Shown here piece by piece: positions 1 to 8,277 of a DNA stretch of 64,000 nucleotides. Both the position numbers and the translations under genes were made by a program. Source of the stretch: Orenia marismortui DSM 5156 (GTDB lineage: Bacteria > Bacillota > Halanaerobiia > Halobacteroidales > Halobacteroidaceae); the NCBI RefSeq assembly GCF_000379025.1, contig NZ_KB900619.1, positions 137,207-201,206 of the forward strand. Direction: 5' to 3'. Position 1 is the stretch's first letter; each line of letters starts with the position of its first letter. The notes below the pieces were generated by a model, which did not search any database, had not been told where the DNA came from, and was given only the letters and a program-made list of their open reading frames with translations.

Positions 1-117
1 CTTATAACCGGTAATTTCCTCTGCTGATCTATTCCAATGAGTTATTCTTCTATTATTATCTATGACAGCAATCCCATCAAATAGATCATCACTAATTAAT
101 TCAAAGTAATTATTCAT
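1..117 (-). CDS. PAS-domain protein, N-terminus only (runs off the window)
   Basis: Only the first 39 codons are in the window. They read as the start of a PAS sensor domain, with a short amphipathic start, an AVIDNNRRITHWN-like stretch and then an EITGYK motif. PAS domains of this kind usually sit at the front of diguanylate cyclases or histidine kinases, so a signalling role is likely, but the output domain is not visible. The start codon lies inside the end of the upstream gene: its ATG overlaps that gene's stop region by 8 bases, and a good GGAGGTGA ribosome site precedes it. The two genes are therefore probably translationally coupled and may act in the same c-di-GMP pathway. Confidence 0.7.
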   Translation of the reverse strand, partial: MNNYFELISDDLFDGIAVIDNNRRITHWNRSAEEITGYK

Positions 118-2674
118 TATCTTCACCTCCACTTTCATTCATTAAATCTACAAATATATTCACAATTTTTGGATCAAATAAAACACCAGAAAGATCTTTA
201 ATTTCCTCTATAGCTTCTTCTTTGGAAAGTGAACCTTCATAATAATATTTTGAATTAATGGTATGATAACTTCTATGAGTAATTGCATCATAAATATCTA
301 TTAAATGCATGATACGAGCTAATAATGGAATATCCTCTTCTTTTAATCCCTCTGGATAGCCTTCTCCATTCCAGTCTTCATGATGATAAAGTATTTCATT
401 AGCAATAACCCTTAATTCTGGAAAGCTCTTAGCAATATTGTAACCCACTTCACTATGCTTCTTTAAATTTTCAAATTCATCTTTATCAAATAATCCTTCT
501 TTTTTAAATACATCTTTAGAAAGGGCAAGTTTACCTATATCATGATATTTAGCCAATAAAATTAATCTCTCTATCTCTCTGTCAGATAGCTCTAATTTCT
601 GTCCAATCTTTTCAGATAATTCTATTAATCGAAAAGTATGGCCTATACCTTCATAATTAGATGACTGTAGTTTATCTGTTAAAGATTTTAATAATGGGTT
701 ATCTTGACTATCCTTTTTATCCTTCTTATCTTCATACATCATCTTTTCAGCTTTATTAAAGGTATCCTCTATCTTCTGCCTTTCATCTGTTTTACTAGCA
801 ACTCCCAAGGCAATTTGAGGAGGTAAAGGTTCAAAATTAGAATTTTTAAATTTATCTTCAATTCTTTTAATAACCTTTTTGGCCTCTTTATTAGCAGTTC
901 TAGGCAGAATGATACCAAACTCATCTCCACCCCAACGAGCTATAATATCCTCTTTTCTTGTAGCATCTTCTAATATATTCGAAATTTCTTTTAATAAATT
1001 ATCCCCTGCTTCATGGCCAAAGACATCATTTGTTAACTTAAGTCCATTGGCATCTCCTATAATTATACTCAATGGCAATTGACGCCGAGTATCCAATCGA
1101 TGCAATTCCTCCTCAAAAAACTTACGATTATAAAGGCCAGTTAAAGAATCATGATAACTTAAAAATCTCATCTGTTCTTCTAACTCTTTACGATCACTAA
1201 TATCAATAACTGATACAATACTTCGATTAGTCCTAGGTATCAATTTAACCTGTAAGATAACAGTCTTAATATTTGATGATTTATCCTTTAGCTGCAATTC
1301 ATATTTTTTAGGAGCACCAATACAATGATCTCTTCTCTGTTGATGATAAGATAATATCTTATACAGATCACCTTCATTAATAACTAACTCAGTACTGCTC
1401 ATCTTTCCTTCTATCTCTTCTTTCTCATAACCCAACAAATCAACAAACTCCTGATTAACTAATGAAATTGTAGTATCCTCTTCAATTATACACTTGGCAG
1501 TCCCTGTATTTTCAAATAATACTCTATACTTCTCTTCACTTGCTTTAAGCCGATCTTCAGCAATCTTCCGCTTTAAAATATTCATAACCAGAATAAATAT
1601 CACAAAACACAAAGCAATAATAACTATACTTACAATCCAAATCTTCTTCTTATGAGTTCTGTAAAAGGAATAGGGCTGATTAACCACCTTACTATTTGAA
1701 GGTAATTCAGTTCTATTAATTCCCATCCTCTGCAATTGCTGATAATCAAATATAAAATGATTAGGAGCAACTTTTATCTCTGATTCTTTTCCTTTAAACA
1801 GATCTAAGGAAATTTCTGCTGCCATCTTCCCTTGAGTATAGCCACTACTTAGTTTTCCACCTACAATACCATGACCAATATAAAAATCCCAAAAACTATA
1901 TATAGGTAAGTCACTATGTTCAACAATCTTACTAGATACCCTTTCTACCACAATATTATCCCCAGAATTATCCTTTAGAGAAGAACTTAAAATTATAACA
2001 CTATTATCAGATATATTCTCTAAAATATCATCTATTTGATTGATACTATTAGGCTGATATATAGTTAAACTTATAGGATCGGGGATATTTGATATTGCAT
2101 TTTTAATCAGTAGCTTAAGATCCTTACCAGTAGTAGTACGATCTAAGATAGCCGCAATATTAGTAGTTTGGGGATGTAACTTTAATATAAGATTAATCGT
2201 AGCTTGGATATCAATATCCTCTATAATCCCTGTATATGATTCTTTGTTGGCCCAATTATACTTATCAATATTAGAAACACCAGTAAAAACTACCGGAGTA
2301 TTAGGAAACAGCTCTTTCCCATATCTAAATAGAAATTCTAATGCATCATTATCAGAGACAATAATCATATCAAAATTAGTATCTTCATACTTATATTTGA
2401 AAAAATCATATATTTTTTTAAAATAACTAGGTTTTAATATTCTTTTGGTAGATAAATACTCTGTCTCTATATCAATTGTTAGATTTGAATTATCAAAAGT
2501 TTCCCGAATCCCCTTATCAATATCATCAGTCCAAGTAAAGCCTCTATTATAAGAGTGAATAAGTAAAACATTCTTCCTTTCATAACCTTGAGCCTTAGAA
2601 TTATAGGAAGAAATAATCAAGAACAGAATCAATAATATAGAAGAAACAACTATATATTTAAATCTATTTTTCAA
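110..2674 (-). CDS. Membrane sensor with ABC-type periplasmic domain, PAS, GGDEF and HD-GYP domains
   Basis: This 854-residue protein looks like a bifunctional c-di-GMP enzyme. It starts with a signal anchor (residues about 5-28). An extracytoplasmic region follows that resembles the ABC transporter substrate-binding sensor family (about 35-325). A second membrane segment lies near 345-367, then a PAS domain, a GGDEF domain with an intact RWGGDEFG signature, and a C-terminal HD domain with YHDIGK, HHE and GYP motifs. GGDEF domains make c-di-GMP and HD-GYP domains break it down; both signatures look intact, so the net activity cannot be predicted. The periplasmic domain suggests it senses a small solute. 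It overlaps the following PAS-protein gene by 8 bases. Confidence 0.85.
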   Translation of the reverse strand: MKNRFKYIVVSSILLILFLIISSYNSKAQGYERKNVLLIHSYNRGFTWTDDIDKGIRETFDNSNLTIDIETEYLSTKRILKPSYFKKIYDFFKYKYEDTNFDMIIVSDNDALEFLFRYGKELFPNTPVVFTGVSNIDKYNWANKESYTGIIEDIDIQATINLILKLHPQTTNIAAILDRTTTGKDLKLLIKNAISNIPDPISLTIYQPNSINQIDDILENISDNSVIILSSSLKDNSGDNIVVERVSSKIVEHSDLPIYSFWDFYIGHGIVGGKLSSGYTQGKMAAEISLDLFKGKESEIKVAPNHFIFDYQQLQRMGINRTELPSNSKVVNQPYSFYRTHKKKIWIVSIVIIALCFVIFILVMNILKRKIAEDRLKASEEKYRVLFENTGTAKCIIEEDTTISLVNQEFVDLLGYEKEEIEGKMSSTELVINEGDLYKILSYHQQRRDHCIGAPKKYELQLKDKSSNIKTVILQVKLIPRTNRSIVSVIDISDRKELEEQMRFLSYHDSLTGLYNRKFFEEELHRLDTRRQLPLSIIIGDANGLKLTNDVFGHEAGDNLLKEISNILEDATRKEDIIARWGGDEFGIILPRTANKEAKKVIKRIEDKFKNSNFEPLPPQIALGVASKTDERQKIEDTFNKAEKMMYEDKKDKKDSQDNPLLKSLTDKLQSSNYEGIGHTFRLIELSEKIGQKLELSDREIERLILLAKYHDIGKLALSKDVFKKEGLFDKDEFENLKKHSEVGYNIAKSFPELRVIANEILYHHEDWNGEGYPEGLKEEDIPLLARIMHLIDIYDAITHRSYHTINSKYYYEGSLSKEEAIEEIKDLSGVLFDPKIVNIFVDLMNESGGEDNE

Positions 2675-2820
2675 TTTAACATCCCTCCTTTCTAATCATC
2701 ATAGTTAATATTATCAAAAGCTTAGGAAGGCTAAACAAAATTTAAAATACTTTAAATTAAGCTAACACAAATTATAAATTATAGCTAAAATAAAAAATTA
2801 ATAGTAGCTATTAGCTAAGA

Positions 2821-2988
2821 TTAATATGACTTATATTTTATAAGAATAATCGGGTAAATCAACCACCCCAAAAGAAGAAAACTGATCGTTCCACCAATAT
2901 TAACCCTGATTATTTTATAATTTTTGACTAAATTAAATATAAAAACTAAAAGGTTAAAAATTACACCTGATAAGTATATCCATTTCAT
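2821..2988 (-). CDS. Small hypothetical membrane protein (55 aa)
   Basis: A 55-codon frame begins at an ATG preceded by GAGGTGA with a 6-base gap, which is a convincing ribosome site. The product has two hydrophobic segments (residues about 4-20 and 33-51) separated by a short basic stretch, so it probably spans the membrane twice. I do not recognise a family. A near-match to a Fur-type operator lies about 55 bases upstream, so iron control is possible but unproven. It stands alone between the c-di-GMP sensor and the zinc-ribbon gene. Confidence 0.5.
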   Translation of the reverse strand: MKWIYLSGVIFNLLVFIFNLVKNYKIIRVNIGGTISFLLLGWLIYPIILIKYKSY

Positions 2989-3042
2989 TTTCTTCACCTC
3001 TTTTACTAAGAATAGTAGGTTAAAACTTCTTGTTAGAAATGA

Positions 3043-3057
3043 TAACTATTATTAATT
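3043..3057. promoter_or_regulatory. Possible Fur/Per-type operator (13 of 15 positions)
   Basis: The 15 bases match the inverted-repeat 7-1-7 Fur consensus TGATAATNATTATCA at 13 positions. They lie about 55 bp upstream of the small membrane protein gene. AT-rich DNA produces such matches by chance, so this is only a candidate. Confidence 0.25.
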
Positions 3058-3173
3058 ATATTATAGTTATTTTGAAATATTTTGTCAACTTATCTTTTTC
3101 CAAAAACTTAACAAAACATTTCTAAATCAAAGTTTAATACCACCTTACTACTTAGACAAATCAAAGGGTTGAT

Positions 3174-3374
3174 CTATAATTTATTAAATTTAATCAACTC
3201 TTCTTTATAACAGGATTGATATTTATTTTGCTCCTGGTCCAATTTTTCAGGAATAATTCTGCTATGTTTCTTTATTGAATGCTCTTCAAAACAATTTTTA
3301 CAAATTATATACTTTAAGTTAGAAAAGACAGTATGTATTAACACATCATTAGAACCACATTTAGGACAATACAT
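3174..3374 (-). CDS. Small zinc-ribbon protein
   Basis: This 66-residue protein opens with MYCPKCG and has a second CKNC pair about 20 residues later, a classic four-cysteine zinc ribbon. The C-terminal half is basic and lysine-rich with one more cysteine. Proteins of this kind bind zinc and often nucleic acid or partner proteins. No specific family is recognised and the neighbours give no functional clue. The ATG is followed directly by the ribbon, which supports the chosen start; an AGGGGG-like site precedes it. Confidence 0.6.
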   Translation of the reverse strand: MYCPKCGSNDVLIHTVFSNLKYIICKNCFEEHSIKKHSRIIPEKLDQEQNKYQSCYKEELIKFNKL

Positions 3375-3449
3375 TTTATTCCCCCTAAAATTATAAAGAT
3401 ATAGTCATAGCTAGGTTATTCAAATACAAAAGTATATTGATTTATCCAA

Positions 3450-3503
3450 AATATTTATCAGCAATAAAAGTACTAATTAGTACTTTTATTGCTGATAAAT
3501 ATT
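3450..3503. terminator. Perfect 54-bp palindrome, probable terminator
   Basis: The two 27-base arms are exact reverse complements with no spacer. It lies just beyond the stop of the ferritin-like gene on the minus strand and is followed by a short T run in that direction, so a strong intrinsic terminator is the simplest reading. The stem is unusually long. Confidence 0.6.
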
Positions 3504-3525
3504 AATTAACATCTACTTTTCCTTT

Positions 3526-4017
3526 CTAATAATCTTCTAAATGGTTAAATTCTGCACTCTCAACCCATTGATCTGGCTTTTCTAAATGTTCTACAATATT
3601 ATCCATAATTATCTCATGGCGTTTCTCCTCTTTAGCTAATTTCAAAAATACTTCTTTTACTTCTACTTCACTTATACTTTCTGCCTTATCTCTATAAAAA
3701 TTATAACTGCTTCTTTCCATTTCTACTGCTTTTCTATAAACATTTATATCTTCTCTTGTTGGTTGCTCACTATTAACAGAAATATCATTAGCTATTTCTT
3801 CAAAAACTTCTTTTGCCTTTGGTAAAATATCAGATTCAATATCAAATACCTCTTCTTTTCTAGATAATGATCTAACAATCTCTTCATGCCTTCTTTCTTC
3901 CGCAGCCAAATAATTAAAGATTCTCTTTAAATTCTTATCCTGAGTTCTTTTAGCACATTCTTCGTAATAATCTTTATTTATCATCTCGAAATCAATTGCA
4001 AATTCATAGATATTCAT
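3526..4017 (-). CDS. Ferritin-like / rubrerythrin-like di-iron protein
   Basis: This 163-residue helical protein carries two EExxxHE-type motifs, EERRHEEI near residue 52 and EEKRHEII near residue 130, each preceded by further acidic helices. This is the pattern of the ferritin-like superfamily, which binds a di-iron centre and handles peroxide or stores iron. It lacks the C-terminal rubredoxin domain of true rubrerythrins (there are no CxxC pairs). The gene appears monocistronic, with a strong palindromic terminator downstream and an AGGAGG site upstream. A second, unrelated-looking ferritin-like gene lies at 32.7 kb. The exact substrate is unknown. Confidence 0.75.
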   Translation of the reverse strand: MNIYEFAIDFEMINKDYYEECAKRTQDKNLKRIFNYLAAEERRHEEIVRSLSRKEEVFDIESDILPKAKEVFEEIANDISVNSEQPTREDINVYRKAVEMERSSYNFYRDKAESISEVEVKEVFLKLAKEEKRHEIIMDNIVEHLEKPDQWVESAEFNHLEDY

Positions 4018-4132
4018 TTAACTCCTCCTTTTATTTCTTTTTCTATATAATAACATTTAATACTACCGAAATAATAACAGTTCAATTACAATTCTCTAAC
4101 AAACAATATTTAATTAATAACTATAGCTTTAT

Positions 4133-4770
4133 TTATTCTGCTCTATATATTTTCACAATAAAAAAACCTCCCATAACAGGAGGCCACTTAAATTCTACAT
4201 CATACCCATATTTTCTATATACATATGAATTAAATAACTCCCCTAATCCCTTCTTAGCAGTATCTACTTTATCAGTATACTTCACCTCTCCTATCATAAT
4301 TTCTTCAATTTCTCCATTACCCTTATCAACTACTTCCAATAAGATATCTGCTCTACCTTGCCAGTAAATATTATTTATACCTGTAGCAAAAATTTTATCA
4401 CTTAAATCTTGACTTCTCTTTTGAGATCTTAGCCTTCTATTCAAATATTCACTATCACTGCCTTCAACTTCTTCTAAACTAACCTGCCAAGATAATTTAT
4501 TAGAACCATTAGAATCATGATAGATATTATATTTCCTCTTTCCTTCTTCCCAACTAGCTATCCAATTGCCACTTCCATCTATTAGATTAAAGTTAGCTTC
4601 ACTTGTATGCTCTTTAATAACATATCTAAATCACGATAGTCTAGCTCCTTGCTATTAGCATTAGTTAAAGCTCTAACTGTTTCTCTTAGCAATTCATAAC
4701 TACCATCATATTCATCTGGGATTATCTCAGTCTCTCTCTTTAAACTCTCTATAATTTCATTCTTATTCAT
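4133..4770 (-). pseudogene. Frameshifted nuclease-like protein downstream of addA
   Basis: Two frames together make one protein of about 212 residues. The first frame (4770 down to about 4600) ends early. Restoring one A in the AAA run near 4613 joins it to a frame that stays open to 4133. The joined C-terminal half has an RADILLEV segment followed about 15 residues later by GEVKYTD, which resembles the D...(E)xK core of PD-(D/E)XK nucleases. The start ATG has a GAGGGGTGA site and lies 15 bp after addA, so it is the third gene of the addBA operon. It is either a recent lesion or a sequencing error. The family is not recognised with confidence. Confidence 0.55.
4172..4236. repeat. 65-bp segment duplicated at 32641-32705
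   Basis: Sixty-three of 65 bases are identical, in the same orientation, to 32641-32705. Here it encodes the conserved-looking C-terminal part of the nuclease-like protein. Similarity stops abruptly on both sides. Confidence 0.85.
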
Positions 4771-4785
4771 GACTTCACCCCTCTA

Positions 4786-7700
4786 CTATACCTTTTGTAA
4801 TCTCTTACCTTTCGTAGCATTAACAAGATAAAGATATCCTTTCACTTCCTCCTGACCACTTATCTCTTTCACCGCTTTTTGATATATCTTGATTTGCTCT
4901 CTATACTTTTCTATTATATCTTCTGTCTGAATAATTCTATTAGTCTTCCAATCAACTACTGCTAAGCTTCCATCCTCATCTTTAAAGATTAAATCGATAG
5001 TTCCTCTAATCTTCTTAGCTTCAGTTTCTAAGTAAAAAGGCACTTCTGCCCTGTACTTAGCTTCAATTACCCTCTTAAATTGATCACACTCTTCTAGTCT
5101 CGAAATTATCTTAATTATCTCATCCTTTAAATTTGCATACTCTTGATGTTGAGGATACAAGTTAAAGAGATAATCTAAATCTACTTCTAAACCTTTAACC
5201 ATCAACTCAATAGCTTTATGAACAATACTACCTTTTAAACTACCATAATTAGTAGTTGATAATGATAAGCTAAGTGATTGATTAGCTTTAACTTTATCTT
5301 TCTTTTTTAATAATTGAGAAGGTGTTACTACCTCTTTACCATAATTAAAGTCCTTGGCCAGATCTAAGTTAATATCTTCTTTAGAATCTACATCTTTAGC
5401 ATCTTCACCCAAATCTAGCTCCTTCTCACCTTTAGTAATCTTTATAAACAACTCTCGATCTTTTATCTTAATTCCAATCCTATCACTATCCTCTTCACCT
5501 TCCAAAAACTCTGCTAAATTATACTTTAACCCAACCTCTATTAGCCACTTAAAGCTATTATAGATCTTAGGCTTATCTTGATCGACTACCCCTGATAAGA
5601 ATAACATCTCTTCTGCCCTAGTAACTGCTACATAGAAGATCCGTTTTTCCTCCATCAATTCTTTATCTTCAATCTCTTTTCTTAAGATACCATAACTAAA
5701 GTTCTCTTCTCGTTCTAAGCGATCATTATAATATCTCAAACCTAGATAATCCTTATTCTCTACCTCATCACAGATAATTGCTGATCTAGTTCCCCTTGCT
5801 CTACTATTCATATTGGCCATAAATACTACAGGAAACTCCTTACCTTTAGAAGCATGGATAGTCATCAATTTAACCTTACCTCTCTCACTTCTATCTTTGA
5901 TCTCTCCTGTTCCTTCCTTCTCCTCAGTACTGATAAGTAGCTCTAACTCTTTAACAAATTTATATAAATCACCTTCACTACGATAACTAAAGTCAGCAGC
6001 CTCTGCTAATAACTTCTCTATATTAGCTAGACGCTGTTCACCCTTAGCCCCTGCCAAATAGCTCCCATACAACCCACAATCTATTAAGATAGTATTGATT
6101 AAACGGTCTATACTCAACTTATTCTTTAATTCTAACCACTTATTAAAGCTCTTTTCAATCTCTGGTTTTATTTTAAATACTCGCTCTAATAAGCTCTCAT
6201 CTGTAAATCCATAGTCTTTACTATCAACAGTCAAGCTAAATAGTAAGTCATCACTTAAAGCAAATAAGGGACTTCTCATCAGTCCAAAGCTATTTAGATC
6301 ATCTTGAGGAAAGACTAAACTCTTTAAGGCTAAGTAGATATCATAAATTTCCTGTTGTTGATAAAATCCTAAGCCACCTACTGTTTGATAAGGAATTCCA
6401 TACTCTTCTAAAGCCCCTTCATACTCCTTTAACCTACTTCTACTTCTCATTAAAATAGCTATATCTCCATAAATCACTGGAACTTGTCCTTCTTTTGTAG
6501 CTATTTTCTTGCCCGAACTATTGACTAACCACTTTATCTTTTTAGCGATATTCTCTCCTTCTAGCTCTGCATTACTATAATCATCATCACTATCAGCTTT
6601 GTTAGTAAGCAATATCTCTAAATGAGACTCTAAGTTATCCCTAATCTCCTCAGAAAATATAACTCCTCGACCATATTTAAGGTCTTCATAGGAAACATCA
6701 TAGTCATTCTCTTCTATCATTATCTCTTTAAAAACAGTATTTACAAAATCAATAATTCCTTGGTTAGAACGGAAATTATCCTTAAGGTTAATAATCTCAT
6801 CCTCGGCTCTATCTGGTGAAATCTGATCTAAGACTTGATTAAAGATTCTAACATCAGCCCTTCTAAAACCATAAATTGATTGCTTAGGATCTCCTACTAC
6901 AAATAGTTTATTTTTACCTAGTTGCTGATAATCAGAATCCCTAGTGACTAAAGGACTGATAATCTTCCACTGTAGTGGGTTGGTATCTTGAAATTCATCG
7001 ACCATAATAAAGTTAAGCTCATCTCTTAACTCTTCTACTAAATCATAATTTTCTTCAAATAATTGTACAGTCTTCTCTTCTAAATCCAAGTAGTCTAAAT
7101 AGCCTTTACTATCCTTTAAACTCTGATACTCTTCTTTAATCAACTGATAAATCTCTAAAAGTGACTCTAAAATTTCAGGATCTACTAAGTTATCATCATC
7201 TTCATTAACTATAATTGGACTTCCACTATTTTTAGGCATCAAGCTTAAAATAATATCTCTTAATTCTTTATGTAGCTTATTAACAGCCTTTTTACTATCA
7301 TTACCACCTTCCCAATCTCCTGCTTTCATCTTCCCCCAAATACTAAGGCCTTTATCTTGCTGAAAATCATAACAACATTTAATCAATTCAAAGTACAATT
7401 CTAATAACTCTACCTTATTCTCAATGTTTTGATCCTTAGAGTACTTACTTAGCTTCTTAGCTATCTTAGGATATAAGTCAAGTATCTGATTAACTACTAT
7501 AACACCTTCTGATTCTTTTTTGGGATAATAGTCACCTAAAGCCTTAAATATCCCGTTAATTTCTTCATTTCCTAGATACTCTCTTATTACCCTCAGATTA
7601 ATATCATAAAGCAACTCTTTTAAATCACCATTTATCTTAGCAATACCTCTACTGCTCAAGACCCCATCCAGCCTATCTCTAATCCTTAGCATACTCTTAA

Positions 7701-8277
7701 AAATATTAACTAGCCTAGACTTACCATATATAAAGGTCAAATCCCAGAGTTTTTGATAAATTTCTTGATCTGATGAATTTCTAATCTTCTCTATAATATT
7801 GATAATTGCTTCATCTTCTAAATTTTTCTCTTCTATCCCCTCTAAGACTTTAAAATCCGATCTCACCTTGGCCTTAAAGAAATATCTTCTTAAAATTTCA
7901 CTACAAAAGGAATGAATTGTAGAGATTCTACCCTGATTCAAATTATCTAAAATATAAAAGATCCATTCTGACTCTTTTGTACTTAAATTATCTCTATTTT
8001 CACTTAGATACTTCTCAAATCTCTCTCTAACTCTATCCTTCATCTCTCCTGCAGCTTTTCTAGTAAAGGTAATGGCGATAACCTTATTTAAAGCATCCTT
8101 CTGATACATCAAACCACCTTCTTCAACTGGCCGGAGAAGTATCTCTAAATAACGTTCTGTTAAAACTCTAGTCTTACCACTTCCTGCCCCTGCATTAATT
8201 GCTAAATTCCTATCTAAAGTAAGTACTGCCTGTGCCTGCTGATCAGTAAAGACCATACCTCGAATTTCTTTACCCAT
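4786..8277 (-). CDS. addA: ATP-dependent helicase/nuclease subunit A
   Basis: This 1163-residue UvrD-type helicase has a Walker A motif, NAGAGSGKTRVL, near residues 28-39, a DEFQDTNP helicase motif near 430, and a C-terminal PD-(D/E)XK nuclease domain with GTIDLIF followed by VVDWKTNR. This is the AddA architecture. Together with AddB it resects double-strand breaks up to a Chi site for RecA loading, and it also degrades linear foreign DNA. Its ATG directly follows the addB stop codon, so the pair is translationally coupled. Length and motifs are complete. A third, frameshifted nuclease-like gene follows 15 bp downstream. Confidence 0.92.
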   Translation of the reverse strand: MGKEIRGMVFTDQQAQAVLTLDRNLAINAGAGSGKTRVLTERYLEILLRPVEEGGLMYQKDALNKVIAITFTRKAAGEMKDRVRERFEKYLSENRDNLSTKESEWIFYILDNLNQGRISTIHSFCSEILRRYFFKAKVRSDFKVLEGIEEKNLEDEAIINIIEKIRNSSDQEIYQKLWDLTFIYGKSRLVNIFKSMLRIRDRLDGVLSSRGIAKINGDLKELLYDINLRVIREYLGNEEINGIFKALGDYYPKKESEGVIVVNQILDLYPKIAKKLSKYSKDQNIENKVELLELYFELIKCCYDFQQDKGLSIWGKMKAGDWEGGNDSKKAVNKLHKELRDIILSLMPKNSGSPIIVNEDDDNLVDPEILESLLEIYQLIKEEYQSLKDSKGYLDYLDLEEKTVQLFEENYDLVEELRDELNFIMVDEFQDTNPLQWKIISPLVTRDSDYQQLGKNKLFVVGDPKQSIYGFRRADVRIFNQVLDQISPDRAEDEIINLKDNFRSNQGIIDFVNTVFKEIMIEENDYDVSYEDLKYGRGVIFSEEIRDNLESHLEILLTNKADSDDDYSNAELEGENIAKKIKWLVNSSGKKIATKEGQVPVIYGDIAILMRSRSRLKEYEGALEEYGIPYQTVGGLGFYQQQEIYDIYLALKSLVFPQDDLNSFGLMRSPLFALSDDLLFSLTVDSKDYGFTDESLLERVFKIKPEIEKSFNKWLELKNKLSIDRLINTILIDCGLYGSYLAGAKGEQRLANIEKLLAEAADFSYRSEGDLYKFVKELELLISTEEKEGTGEIKDRSERGKVKLMTIHASKGKEFPVVFMANMNSRARGTRSAIICDEVENKDYLGLRYYNDRLEREENFSYGILRKEIEDKELMEEKRIFYVAVTRAEEMLFLSGVVDQDKPKIYNSFKWLIEVGLKYNLAEFLEGEEDSDRIGIKIKDRELFIKITKGEKELDLGEDAKDVDSKEDINLDLAKDFNYGKEVVTPSQLLKKKDKVKANQSLSLSLSTTNYGSLKGSIVHKAIELMVKGLEVDLDYLFNLYPQHQEYANLKDEIIKIISRLEECDQFKRVIEAKYRAEVPFYLETEAKKIRGTIDLIFKDEDGSLAVVDWKTNRIIQTEDIIEKYREQIKIYQKAVKEISGQEEVKGYLYLVNATKGKRLQKV

